From assembly GCA_964353175.1 (NCBI GenBank), contig CAYGUX010000013.1:1-64000 (forward strand): a stretch of DNA of 64,000 nt, written 5' to 3'. A program made the position numbers and the translations under genes. This stretch comes from JAIYCX01 sp964353175. Lineage in GTDB: Bacteria; Bdellovibrionota_C; UBA2361; SZUA-149; DAOLCO01. Under the pieces are notes generated by a model, which saw only the letters and a program-made list of their open reading frames with translations, ran no database searches and had not been told where the DNA came from. Below, piece after piece: positions 10,465 through 19,214 of the stretch (positions are counted from its first letter, which is position 1; every line of letters starts with the position of its first letter).

Positions 10465-10782
10465 ATAACCGACTAATTTATTTAGCCTAATTAATAGCTA
10501 AAGTCGGGGGGAAACTATTCTTTTAAGGAGCTTATGTCAATAAACAAGCAATAAGTATTTCAAAAAATATTAAGGAAGCCTTGGATGCCCTCATATTTAT
10601 AGTCTGTCCTAATCTAATATATTTTATGTTTAAGGGGTGAAAGTGATAAAATACAAGGCCTTAAGCTATCCAAGCCTCCTACATCAGATAAAAACTCTAC
10701 TTGCAGGATCGATTTTTGCCATTTAGAATCTAAATAGTAGGTATAGAAGAACTACCCTAGGTTTCTGCAGACTGAAAGTATT
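10465..10782. other. intergenic region with tRNA leader
   Basis: This gap of about 320 bases holds the presumed promoter of the tRNA pair and the upstream region of the HNH gene. A weak stem CCGACT/AGTCGG (10469-10474 with 10502-10507) would lie in the tRNA leader. I see no coding sequence. Confidence 0.5.
10512..10540 (-). promoter_or_regulatory. sigma70-type promoter for the tRNA-Ile/tRNA-Ala operon
   Basis: On the minus strand a perfect TTGACA (10540-10535) is followed by a 17-base spacer and TAGTTT (10517-10512), then a run of Cs. The -10 matches consensus poorly. A GC-rich discriminator after the -10 is typical of growth-rate-regulated stable RNA promoters. Confidence 0.5.
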
Positions 10783-11289
10783 ATGAATTCGACGCTTTTG
10801 TTAAATGCTAGCTACGAACCACTAAGAATTATTTCTTGGGAAAAAGCTATTACTCTATTTTTCTTGGGTAAAGTTGAAGTCATAGAAACCTATGACAAAA
10901 ATATTAGAAGCGTTTCACTAGTAATGAGAGCTCCATCTGTAGTAAGGCTTGTAAACTACGTTCGCCTAGGCTCAAGAAAACCTCCGCTTTCTAAAATAAA
11001 TCTACTCGCTAGAGATAACTTCACCTGCCAATATTGTAAAAAGACCCTCAGTAGAACAGACTCCACTGTTGACCATGTCGTTCCAAGAACCAAAGGTGGG
11101 AAAACAAGTTGGGAGAATATTGTTCTTGCATGCCCTCCTTGCAATAGAAAAAAAGGCGGAAGGACACCGGATGAGGCTAATATGAAACTATTAAAACAAC
11201 CCGAAGCCCCTACTTGGTTACCTGTTGTAAATTTCACCTTTGAAAATAATATCCCTAAAATTTGGAATATCTTTTTAAGAAAACTATAG
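10783..11289 (+). CDS. HNH endonuclease family protein
   Basis: A 168-residue protein of the widespread stand-alone HNH family. Two CxxC pairs (CQYC near residue 83 and CPPC near 125) bracket the HNH core: DHVVPRTKGG supplies the catalytic His, and ENIVLACPPCNRKK completes the metal-binding fold. The N-terminal 65 residues (LLLNASYEPLRIISWEKAI) match the conserved lead-in of this family. Members are probably DNA nucleases, but the physiological role is not established. It stands alone, followed by the CCA-adding enzyme gene about 170 bases on. Confidence 0.88.
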   Translation: MNSTLLLNASYEPLRIISWEKAITLFFLGKVEVIETYDKNIRSVSLVMRAPSVVRLVNYVRLGSRKPPLSKINLLARDNFTCQYCKKTLSRTDSTVDHVVPRTKGGKTSWENIVLACPPCNRKKGGRTPDEANMKLLKQPEAPTWLPVVNFTFENNIPKIWNIFLRKL

Positions 11290-11460
11290 AGACTCTCTAA
11301 TAATTTAAAAAACTTTTAACGAACATATTTGCTTCTTAAAGGTACCACGAGCTACCTAAATCCAGGTATTTAAGGCCCGAATAAACAACCCTTTGAACTA
11401 TTATTGATTCAAATGCCCTGATTGCTTGCCATTTTAGGTGGTCTATATAGAATATGTTGC

Positions 11461-12783
11461 ATGATAAATGCCTTTGAACATCTCTTAGACGACCCTAGAG
11501 TCCAAATTCTCAGACAATTAAGTCCTAAGAAAAACCTATTCTACCTAGTAGGTGGAGCATTAAGAGATGCTGTCATAGGAAAACAATCTAATGATCTCGA
11601 TTTCGCTACACCCCTAAGAGCGAATGAAATCATTCAGATGATGAACCAATCTGGATTTAAAGTAATCCCAACTGGAATTTCTTTTGAAACTATTACTGTC
11701 ATACTAGGTCAGAATCTCCCTCAGATTCAAATCTCATCTTTCAGAGGATCTGGAACGAGTCTGCTTGAAGACTTATCCCTAAGAGATTTTAACATAAACT
11801 CATTAGCGCTCGCGCTTACTGATGGTCAACTCTTCGATCCTCAAAATGGACGAGCAGATATTAATGCTAAAATTGTTAGAGCAAATGGAAGTCCTGCAAA
11901 AAGATTTGAAGAAGACCCTCTAAGAATATTACGCTTAATTAGACTTGCATCCGAGCTAAACTTTAAAATAGGAGAAGCGACAGAACAAGAAGCTAGAAAC
12001 TTAGCCCCACTCTTAACCAAAATAAGCATTGAAAGACTTACTGAGGAATTTATAAAAATCATAGTTTCTGAACATTTCAGGCCGGCTATGAGATTTCTAA
12101 AGGAAATAGAGTTTTTTAAACACTATTTACCTGAGCTTGAAGTCTGCATTGATTTTGAACAAAATGAATTTCATAAACATGACGTATTCGAACATACCTT
12201 AGATGTCATAGAACTATGTCATCAAGATAAACTACTCAGGTTGTCCGCACTATTTCATGATATCGGAAAACCTCCATCCTTAACCATCGATGATGATGGA
12301 AGACGGCATTTTTACCTCCACGAAAAAATTGGAGCTGAAATGATGTCATCAATTGGGAAAAAAATCAGACTTCCGAATGATTTAATTAAATCAATTCAGA
12401 CCCTCGTTTTAACACACATGAGACCCCTAGATTGTGGAGATGCTGGATTAAGAAGGATACTAAGAGATACTGACACCCTCTATGATACTTGGAGAGAATT
12501 AAAATGGGCTGACACCATTAGTGTCCTTGGAGATACCACCGTAACAAAGGAAGCTTTTCTAGATTTCGATCAAAGGTTAGAGCAGGTAAAGAAAAAGGCT
12601 GAAAAGTCACCCTTTAGTGCTCTAGCCATTAGAGGACAAGACTTAATTAATCTCGGGCTTGCACCGAGTCCAAAATTCAAAGATATTCTAAATAGTTTAA
12701 ATGAAAAAATAATCGAAAATCCCGATCTAAACAATAGGGATACCTTGCTCGATATAATAAAAAATGACTACCTGGATCAATAA
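11461..12783 (+). CDS. cca: CCA-adding tRNA nucleotidyltransferase with HD domain
   Basis: Adds or repairs the 3'-CCA of tRNAs from CTP and ATP. The class II nucleotidyltransferase head shows LVGGALRDAVIGKQSNDLDFAT (the GGxxRD plus DxD signature) near residues 28-48. An RRxxRD-like region (DFNINSLAL, DPLRILRLIRLASEL) follows. A C-terminal HD phosphohydrolase region carries LFHDIGKP near 262. An upstream TTG at 11422 keeps the frame open, but the ATG at 11461 gives the normal N-terminus and is preferred. The gene is needed here because at least two tRNAs in the window lack an encoded CCA. Confidence 0.93.
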   Translation: MINAFEHLLDDPRVQILRQLSPKKNLFYLVGGALRDAVIGKQSNDLDFATPLRANEIIQMMNQSGFKVIPTGISFETITVILGQNLPQIQISSFRGSGTSLLEDLSLRDFNINSLALALTDGQLFDPQNGRADINAKIVRANGSPAKRFEEDPLRILRLIRLASELNFKIGEATEQEARNLAPLLTKISIERLTEEFIKIIVSEHFRPAMRFLKEIEFFKHYLPELEVCIDFEQNEFHKHDVFEHTLDVIELCHQDKLLRLSALFHDIGKPPSLTIDDDGRRHFYLHEKIGAEMMSSIGKKIRLPNDLIKSIQTLVLTHMRPLDCGDAGLRRILRDTDTLYDTWRELKWADTISVLGDTTVTKEAFLDFDQRLEQVKKKAEKSPFSALAIRGQDLINLGLAPSPKFKDILNSLNEKIIENPDLNNRDTLLDIIKNDYLDQ

Positions 12784-12849
12784 GTAATTGCTTTTATAAG
12801 TATTGATAAGTAATAATCAACAAAAAATTAATCAAGATCTTCTAATAAA

Positions 12850-13731
12850 ATGATGAAAAATAAACTCTTAACCATATTTTTATCTACGCTTTCACTTTTT
12901 CTAGTCTCCTGCGGAGGGAGCTCAAAAGATGCAACAGTTTTTGAAATCACTTTTAAGAACACTTCCAAGTCCCCTACTTTCACAGCGCAAAACGGAGCGA
13001 GAGTGACTGTGGCCTACTCTGCCATGATCGGAGTTGTTCATACTGCAAATTCTCCAATTTACAGGCTAAACCAAAGTGCATCAGAAGGGCTTGAACAGCT
13101 TGCTGAGAATGGCAACCCTTCTACATTCATTAGCGAATTAAATGTTCTTGAGAATGTCGAAGTTGTTGGTATTGCAAATCAATCTAATACAAGTTCTTCC
13201 GGACTATTAGGCCCAGAGGAATCTTTCACCTTGTTAATTTCCGCAAGTGATACATCTTCAAATTTAAGCTTAGCATCTTCTTTTGTACAAGCTAACGATA
13301 TCATCATAGCAACTCCTGAGAATGGCGTTCCACTTTTCAACGCAGATGGTAGTCCAATTTCTGGGAATATCAGCGGTCAAATGGGATATTATGATATAGG
13401 TACGGAGTTCAACGAAGCACCAGGCATAGGATCTACTCAAGTACTTAGGCAAGGCCCAGCTCCAGAAGGTGAGGTTTCACAAGGACGTAAAGAAGGCGGG
13501 GTAGTGACAGTCTTAAATGATGGATTTATATACCCTTCAGCTGCCTCTACGATACAAGTAAGTATAAAAGTTATAGATAGAGGCAATCTTCCTCCAGCTA
13601 GTCCGTCACCTAGCCCACTACCCTCACCTTCTGCAGCAGAACCAACAGCTACAGCGACTCCTTCTGCTAGCGCAAGTGCTTCAAGTAGTCCAAGCGTAAG
13701 TGCGAGTACTGCTGCTAGTCCTATTGCATAA
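12850..13731 (+). CDS. Spondin_N-domain lipoprotein
   Basis: A lipoprotein signal ends in LFLVSC (Cys21). Residues ~30-250 follow the bacterial Spondin_N pattern. They open with FEITFKNTSKSPTF and continue through a YRLNQSASEGLEQLAENG segment, a GPEESFTLLISA strand and LASSFVQANDIIIATP. GQMGYYDIGTEFNEAPG precedes a final strand (VLNDGFIY). These domains are thought to bind metal and act in adhesion. The last ~45 residues are a low-complexity tail alternating Pro/Ser then Ala/Ser/Thr, which could act as a flexible or slippage-prone spacer. It is likely anchored in the outer membrane. Confidence 0.82.
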   Translation: MMKNKLLTIFLSTLSLFLVSCGGSSKDATVFEITFKNTSKSPTFTAQNGARVTVAYSAMIGVVHTANSPIYRLNQSASEGLEQLAENGNPSTFISELNVLENVEVVGIANQSNTSSSGLLGPEESFTLLISASDTSSNLSLASSFVQANDIIIATPENGVPLFNADGSPISGNISGQMGYYDIGTEFNEAPGIGSTQVLRQGPAPEGEVSQGRKEGGVVTVLNDGFIYPSAASTIQVSIKVIDRGNLPPASPSPSPLPSPSAAEPTATATPSASASASSSPSVSASTAASPIA

Positions 13732-13793
13732 TCTAGCGGAGGGTATTTATCTAGGTAATATTACAATACATATTATTTAGAGAAGTTAACTAC

Positions 13794-14192
13794 CTAGGAG
13801 AGCTTAGTTGCGTTCTTAACCCACTCAACACAATCGACAGTGGATGCTCCGGGTGTAAATATTTTTTTCACACCCATCTCTACTAACTTTCCAATATCGT
13901 CATCGGGGATAATTCCACCGCCGAATACTTGAATTTCCTCCGCTCCCTCCGCCTTCAATAGCCTAAGAACTTTAGGGAACACTGTCATGTGTGCCCCTGA
14001 AAGGATACTAATCCCTAAAAAATCTACATCTTCCTGAATAGCGGTAGTAACTACGGCTTCAGCTGTTTGATGTAGCCCCGTATAAATAACTTCCATCCCA
14101 CCATCTCTTAAAGCTCTCGCAATTACTTTTGCGCCTCTATCATGACCATCAAGGCCAACCTTAGCTACCAAAACTCTGATTTTTTTATCCAT
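13794..14192 (-). CDS. B12-binding small subunit of methylmalonyl-CoA-type mutase
   Basis: Carries the cobalamin for the radical carbon-skeleton mutase encoded just upstream. DGHDRG near residue 18 is the DxHxxG motif whose His ligates cobalt. SILSGAH and FGGGIIP form the rest of the B12 pocket, and the length (132 aa) is that of a free-standing B12 domain. The frame is open further upstream (to 14267), but AAGGG lies 7 bases before the ATG at 14192, making this start the best. It is the last gene of a five-gene minus-strand operon. Confidence 0.92.
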   Translation of the reverse strand: MDKKIRVLVAKVGLDGHDRGAKVIARALRDGGMEVIYTGLHQTAEAVVTTAIQEDVDFLGISILSGAHMTVFPKVLRLLKAEGAEEIQVFGGGIIPDDDIGKLVEMGVKKIFTPGASTVDCVEWVKNATKLS

Positions 14193-14214
14193 GCCCATTC
14201 CCTTAACTCTAAAT

Positions 14215-15858
14215 CTATATAAATCCTGGATCAGTATAGACACCAAATACTTCTCTATATACATCACAGACCTCGCCCAATGTTACTCCCTTAGAAACTG
14301 CCTCTATTAATATAGGCATAACATTTTCAGTGGTCTTACAGGATTCCTTCAAACTAACTAAGCTCTGCCTTACTTCACTCTCAGATCTTCTCGACAAGAA
14401 CCCCCTGAACTGCTCAATCCTATTTTGCTCAAGCTCTAAAGGCACCTTATGAGTTTCAATCTTAGGATCATCAGCAGAATCACTATAATCAGTAACTCCC
14501 ACTATCGATCGTTTCCCTTGTTCAAGTTCTTTTTGAAATAAATAAGCAGATTCAGCTATTTCTTTCTGCGGGTAACCATTATCGATAGCAATAACCATCC
14601 CGCCCATTTGATCTAACTTATTTATATACTGCATCGCCTCCGCTTCGACTTTATCAGTCAACCACTCGACATAATAAGACCCACCTAGAGGATCGACAGT
14701 ATTAGTAACTCCTGTTTCATTAGCTATGATCTGTTGAGTTTTTAAGGCAACCTTCACAGCTTGCTCTGTTGGCAAAGACAAAGTCTCATCCATTGCATTG
14801 GTATGTAAGGACTGAGTTCCACCTAATACCGCCGCCAAAGCTTGTATTGCGACTCTAGCGACATTATTTAAAGGTTGTTGCGCTGTTAAACTTACGCCAG
14901 CAGTTTGTGCGTGTGTTCTAAGCATCATAGACATTGGGTTCTTTGCACCAAAACGATCTTTCATAAACCTTGCCCACATCCTCCTACCCGCTCGGAACTT
15001 AGCAATCTCTTCAAAAAAATCGTTATGTACATCCCAAAAGAAAGAAAGACGAGAAGCAAAACTATCTACATCCAAGCCACGCTTACAAAGCTCCTCTACA
15101 TAAGCAATCCCATCATACAAAGTAAAAGCCAACTCTTGCACTGCAGAAGCCCCTGCCTCTCTAATATGATAGCCTGAGATACTTACAGCTTGGAATCGTT
15201 TTGCCTCCTTACTGCAATACTCAATCATATCGCAAACAAGCCTAACTGAAGGCTTAGGTGGAGATATCCACTCTTTCTGAGCAATGTATTCTTTAAATAT
15301 ATCATTCTGGATAGTCCCACCCATATCATTCAAAGAATAGCCTCTACTCTTACCAAGGGCAAAATACATTGCTAAAACAGGTGAAGCGCTACAATTAATA
15401 GTCATAGAAGTAGTGACTTTTGTTAAATCAATACCTGAAAATAGAATCTCCATATCCTCGATACAACTTAGACTAACCCCTTCTCTTCCTACTTCTCCCT
15501 CTGACAAAGGATGAGTAGGATCGTAACCCATCAAACTTGGCATATCAAAAGCTGTAGATAATCCTGTTTGACCTTGGCTTAACAAATAATGAAAACGTTC
15601 ATTTGTATCTTTTGGGTCGCCAAAGCCTGCAAACTGCCTCATAGTCCATAACTTGGTCCGATAACCTTTAGATCTTACTCCTCGGGTATAAGGGTAAATA
15701 CCAGGGAAGCCTATCTCCTCAGGCACTTCACCGGAAGCGGGATAGGATAGAACTGGCACGTCAATTCCACCTAGAGTTTTATAATAATCCTCTCTTTCCT
15801 TATCCTTGGAACTTAGTTCCTTCCAAAGTTCAAATTGCAGAGAAGACTTTTTACCCAT
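14215..15858 (-). CDS. acyl-CoA mutase large (catalytic) subunit, methylmalonyl/isobutyryl-CoA mutase family
   Basis: The TIM-barrel catalytic subunit, 547 residues and without its own B12 domain, pairs with the small subunit encoded 22 bases downstream. Conserved segments include LWTMRQFAGFG (71-81), AFDMPSLMGYD (103-113), PSVRLV (203-208), ISGYHIREAGA and RTHAQTAGVSLT. GGTQSLHTNAMDE follows further on. In known methylmalonyl-CoA mutases the RQYAGF tyrosine contacts the substrate carboxylate together with an arginine. Here the tyrosine position reads Phe (F76), while the arginine (R206) is kept, so substrate preference is uncertain. The gene sits in an operon with acyl-CoA dehydrogenase and enoyl-CoA hydratase, consistent with propionate or branched-chain amino acid catabolism. 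Confidence 0.92.
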   Translation of the reverse strand: MGKKSSLQFELWKELSSKDKEREDYYKTLGGIDVPVLSYPASGEVPEEIGFPGIYPYTRGVRSKGYRTKLWTMRQFAGFGDPKDTNERFHYLLSQGQTGLSTAFDMPSLMGYDPTHPLSEGEVGREGVSLSCIEDMEILFSGIDLTKVTTSMTINCSASPVLAMYFALGKSRGYSLNDMGGTIQNDIFKEYIAQKEWISPPKPSVRLVCDMIEYCSKEAKRFQAVSISGYHIREAGASAVQELAFTLYDGIAYVEELCKRGLDVDSFASRLSFFWDVHNDFFEEIAKFRAGRRMWARFMKDRFGAKNPMSMMLRTHAQTAGVSLTAQQPLNNVARVAIQALAAVLGGTQSLHTNAMDETLSLPTEQAVKVALKTQQIIANETGVTNTVDPLGGSYYVEWLTDKVEAEAMQYINKLDQMGGMVIAIDNGYPQKEIAESAYLFQKELEQGKRSIVGVTDYSDSADDPKIETHKVPLELEQNRIEQFRGFLSRRSESEVRQSLVSLKESCKTTENVMPILIEAVSKGVTLGEVCDVYREVFGVYTDPGFI

Positions 15859-17032
15859 TTTGAAATTCCTTTAGTACCGCCGCAGAAATTACCATTCTCT
15901 GAATCTCACTTGTTCCTTCATAGATTTCAGTGATTTTAGCATCTCTTAGATGTCTTTCAACATTAAAATCTTTTACATATCCATAACCACCATGAATTTG
16001 AATGGCCTTATTCGTAATTCTCATGGCCGTTTCTGAAGAAAACAACTTAGCCTGAGCAGCAAATCTACTATAAGGTAATTTTTTGTCCTTTCTCCTAGCT
16101 GCGGACAGGGCCAACATTCTACTTGCATCAAGTTCCGTGTTCATATCAGCCAAATAATTTTGAATAGACTGATGCTCATATAAAAACTTTCCAAAAGTTT
16201 GTCTCTCAGTCGTATATCTCACAGCAGCCTCTAATGCCGCCCCAGCTATTCCACATGCCTGAGAGGCTATCCCTATACGACCACCATCAAGAGTTGACAT
16301 AGCAATTTTAAACCCATCTCCACTTTTACCTAACATCTGAGACTCTGTAAGCTTAACATCTTCAAATGTAATACTTGCTGTTGGAGAACCACAAATTCCT
16401 AACTTATCCTCCTTATGACCAATACTTATGCCCTCAGTTTTCAAATCCACTATAAAAGCGGTAATACCCTTATGGCCTTTATCTGCATTTTCCATTGTAA
16501 AGAGTACGCATACATCAGCAATCGGCGCATTAGTAATCCAATTCTTAACCCCATTTACAACATAATCAGATCCACTCTTCTTAGCCATACAAGTCTGTCT
16601 AGCCGCATCACTGCCAGTACCAGGCTCACTCAATGCGAAACAACCAATCTTTTTACCCGCTGACATCTCAGGCAAATACTTAGCTTTCTGTTCATCAGTC
16701 CCATAAGTTAGTATCGGCCAAATCGCTAATGAATTGTGCGCACTCACAACCACACAGGTTGAAGCGCAACCACGAGCTAACTCCTCAACGATTAAAGCAT
16801 AAGACGTATAACTAAGATCACTTCCACCATAAGCCTCTGGAACACACACGCCCATAAATCCTAAAGAAGCACATTCTTCGACTAAAGATAAAGGAACTGC
16901 ATGCTCCTTATCAATCTGCCGAGAGAGTGGTTCGATCTTCTCTGTAGCAAAATCCCTACAAGCATCCCTAACTAACCTTTCTTCTTCACTTAAAAATAGT
17001 TCTACCGCACTCTCAATCATATTATTTCCCAA
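15851..17032 (-). CDS. acyl-CoA dehydrogenase
   Basis: FAD enzyme introducing the alpha,beta double bond in acyl-CoA thioesters and passing electrons to ETF. At 393 residues it has full family length. Signatures are CFALSEPGTGSDA (FAD/substrate loop), NGVKNWITNA, QIHGGYGYVKDFNVERHLRD and IYEGTSEIQ, whose Glu is the usual catalytic base of short-chain enzymes. It overlaps the mutase gene by 8 bases and the hydratase gene by 11, so the three are translationally coupled. Substrate length cannot be read from the sequence; a short- or branched-chain acyl-CoA fits the operon. Confidence 0.94.
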   Translation of the reverse strand: MGNNMIESAVELFLSEEERLVRDACRDFATEKIEPLSRQIDKEHAVPLSLVEECASLGFMGVCVPEAYGGSDLSYTSYALIVEELARGCASTCVVVSAHNSLAIWPILTYGTDEQKAKYLPEMSAGKKIGCFALSEPGTGSDAARQTCMAKKSGSDYVVNGVKNWITNAPIADVCVLFTMENADKGHKGITAFIVDLKTEGISIGHKEDKLGICGSPTASITFEDVKLTESQMLGKSGDGFKIAMSTLDGGRIGIASQACGIAGAALEAAVRYTTERQTFGKFLYEHQSIQNYLADMNTELDASRMLALSAARRKDKKLPYSRFAAQAKLFSSETAMRITNKAIQIHGGYGYVKDFNVERHLRDAKITEIYEGTSEIQRMVISAAVLKEFQNG

Positions 17033-17825
17033 TAAATACAGGTTTTCTTTTTTCTATAAAAGCTTTTCGACCTTCTATCCCATCCTCAGTATAAAACAGC
17101 TCGTAAAACTCCTTAGTCTCTGACTGAATGCTAGCTAAATATTCTTCGCTTGCGGGTTTAGACAAAGCTCGTTTAATCGATTGAATTGCTAATGGAGGCT
17201 TTACAGATAATTCCTTAGCGAATTTATTCACTTCGCTGGAAAGATCATCCTTGGAAGTTAATTCATCTATTAATCCTATTCTCAAAGCATCTTCCGCATC
17301 AAGCATATCTCCGCTCATTACCATTTTATTAGCTCTTGATAAAGGAAGCCTCCTCAATACCCTTCTTGTCCCTCCAAATCCTGGCAACAAACCTAATGTA
17401 ACTTCAGGAAATCCAAACTTAGAAGTCTCATCTGCAAATATAAAATCACAGGACAACGCAAGCTCTAAACCACCACCCAAACAATACCCACCAACCTCCG
17501 CTATCACTGGACATCGAAAGTTATCAATCTTTTCCATCACCCGCAGAGCTAAACTAATATATTCCTCTAACTGTGTTCTAGACATTTGATCGAATTCGAG
17601 AATATCAGCCCCAGCGACAAAAGCTTTATCCCCAGCCCCAGCAAGGATTAACACTCTTGTCTGTTTTTCAGGTTTAACTTGAACATCATTTAAATGTGCG
17701 AGGGCATTATTTAGCTCACGTAATATATCACTATTTAAAGCATTAAGTGCTTTGGTTCGATCAATCGTAATTTTTGAAACATGATCACTTATATTTTCTA
17801 TAACCAAAAGTCCGGACATAATCAC
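17022..17825 (-). CDS. enoyl-CoA hydratase/isomerase family protein
   Basis: Crotonase-fold enzyme that hydrates 2-enoyl-CoA to 3-hydroxyacyl-CoA, the step after the dehydrogenase encoded next. The oxyanion-hole motifs are KAFVAGADILEF (near residue 70) and EVGGYCLGGGLELALSCD (near 115). The catalytic Glu pair lies in the second motif and in the following FGFPEVTLGLLPGFGG. The length of 267 residues is typical. It overlaps the acyl-CoA dehydrogenase gene by 11 bases. A role other than hydration, such as isomerisation, cannot be excluded. Confidence 0.92.
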   Translation of the reverse strand: MIMSGLLVIENISDHVSKITIDRTKALNALNSDILRELNNALAHLNDVQVKPEKQTRVLILAGAGDKAFVAGADILEFDQMSRTQLEEYISLALRVMEKIDNFRCPVIAEVGGYCLGGGLELALSCDFIFADETSKFGFPEVTLGLLPGFGGTRRVLRRLPLSRANKMVMSGDMLDAEDALRIGLIDELTSKDDLSSEVNKFAKELSVKPPLAIQSIKRALSKPASEEYLASIQSETKEFYELFYTEDGIEGRKAFIEKRKPVFIGK

Positions 17826-17856
17826 TCTAAAAATTTACAGAATTAACAATTACCAC

Positions 17857-18204
17857 TTAACCAGGTGGCCAAGAGAACTCTCTACCCCCTACAACATGTA
17901 GATGCAGTTGGAATACAGTTTGACCTGCAGATTCTCCAGAATTTATAACAACTCTATAACCACTTTCTGAGATCTTTTCTTGGCGAGCGACTTCCGCGCT
18001 AACAAATAACAAATGTCCTAAAAGTTCTTTATGACTTGAATCAGCTTCACTTAGTTGAGGGATATCTACTTTGGGGATTACTAGTATATGAACAGGACTG
18101 ATTGGAGCAACATCCCTAATAGCAAAACACTTCTCATCATCCCAGATTTTGATAGAAGGAATTTCTCCCCTCATAATCTTATGAAATATTGTATTATTTG
18201 GCAT
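17857..18204 (-). CDS. HIT-family (HINT-like) nucleotide hydrolase
   Basis: A 115-residue HIT protein of the HINT branch, which hydrolyses adenosine phosphoramidates. It shows FHKIMRGEIPS near the start, AIRDVAPISPVHILVIPK in the middle and a C-terminal QLHLHVVGG. In the usual HxHxHxx signature the first His is Gln here, while the other two, including the usual nucleophile, are retained. It opens the acyl-CoA operon, 31 bases before the hydratase gene; the link may be only transcriptional. Confidence 0.9.
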   Translation of the reverse strand: MPNNTIFHKIMRGEIPSIKIWDDEKCFAIRDVAPISPVHILVIPKVDIPQLSEADSSHKELLGHLLFVSAEVARQEKISESGYRVVINSGESAGQTVFQLHLHVVGGREFSWPPG

Positions 18205-18327
18205 ACTTAAGTTGTTTCAATATTATTGTAAATTTTTGGATCAAATTACTTCTTTAATACATCTAAACTAATGCTACTATAACACTAGGAGTTTCGTTTG
18301 GCTTTAACTAATTGAGTAATAGAGATT

Positions 18328-18888
18328 ATGGATCAAGAACTTGAAAGGACAGCAGTATTAGAAGGAGTTAAAAATGACTCTATAAAAGAACTTGCTAGTA
18401 TTCAAACACTTAAAAGTGGCATTGAATCTGGCGCGGCCTTCCCGAAACTAAGCGAACCTATCGCGGTTGTTAAGTTTGAAATGCTTGAAGCAGAGCTTCT
18501 TAATCAAAGGATTCTACCTAAAACTCACGAAACTTTATCCCAAAAAATCAGGCACGAAGTAAATCTACTATCTTGGCACGCCAAACGACTGGGAGTAGAT
18601 ATTCAAAGTATTAACTTCCTTGTAGATGTACCTAGACTAATTCTTAAATTGAGTTCGCAGGATATGTCTCCTAGCACATCTTCTCTAGCATACTTAGAAT
18701 TATTTTCAGACTATATTCAGGGAAAATTTGATAGCACCTCAAATAAGTATGAAGAAGGGCTAAACCTGGTACTAAATGCAATTTTAAACTCTAAACAAGA
18801 TAAAGTATTAGATCAAAATACCTGCATTTTACCTATCTCTAAAACTGATTTTTTTAAGCAGCTAAACTTAAATATTAAGCAAGTCTAA
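18328..18888 (+). CDS. hypothetical protein, 186 aa
   Basis: I do not recognise this protein. It has no signal peptide or membrane segment and is predicted mostly helical, with amphipathic stretches such as HEVNLLSWHAKRLGVD near residue 75. It stands alone in the opposite direction to its neighbours. The ATG at 18328 is preceded by a TATAAC box about 50 bases upstream but no strong ribosome-binding site. The codon use looks like that of the surrounding chromosome. Confidence 0.55.
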   Translation: MDQELERTAVLEGVKNDSIKELASIQTLKSGIESGAAFPKLSEPIAVVKFEMLEAELLNQRILPKTHETLSQKIRHEVNLLSWHAKRLGVDIQSINFLVDVPRLILKLSSQDMSPSTSSLAYLELFSDYIQGKFDSTSNKYEEGLNLVLNAILNSKQDKVLDQNTCILPISKTDFFKQLNLNIKQV

Positions 18889-18917
18889 GAAAACTACCTT
18901 TTGGAAGCTGACCCTAT

Positions 18918-19094
18918 TTAGCGCCTAATAACTTTTAGCCTTTTACCAATCACACTTTGCCTCTCTGCAACAATCATAAGCCATGACGCTGCAAAAGCAT
19001 AATATGGAACTTGCGTTAAGGGGGAATTCACAAACCTAGCCTGTATGGCAAAAGTAAGAAGAAACAAAAATAGAAATCCTAAGCGTAATAACAT
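18918..19094 (-). CDS. small membrane protein, 58 aa
   Basis: An unlisted short frame on the minus strand starts at ATG 19094 with AAGGGT directly upstream. It encodes a hydrophobic N-terminal helix (LRLGFLFLFLLTFAIQA), a second moderately hydrophobic stretch (VPYYAFAASWLMIVA) and a basic tail (GKRLKVIRR). The composition is that of a real small membrane protein, but the length makes it uncertain. It lies downstream of the secreted-protein gene, beyond a terminator hairpin. Confidence 0.4.
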   Translation of the reverse strand: MLLRLGFLFLFLLTFAIQARFVNSPLTQVPYYAFAASWLMIVAERQSVIGKRLKVIRR

Positions 19095-19145
19095 ACCCTT
19101 GATATCGAGTAATGTTATGGGAAACTTTACACTCCGGCTCTTAAA

Positions 19146-19170
19146 GCCCTAAGATTTTCAACCTTAGGGC
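19146..19170 (-). terminator. rho-independent-like terminator
   Basis: A perfect 8-bp stem, GCCCTAAG at 19146-19153 with CTTAGGGC at 19163-19170, has a 9-base loop. On the minus strand it is followed by a short TTTAA. It sits about 45 bases after the stop of the secreted-protein gene. Confidence 0.6.
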
Positions 19171-19214
19171 TCAGTCTATTCTCGAACAAACAAATAGAAA
19201 CGCAATAAGTGTAA

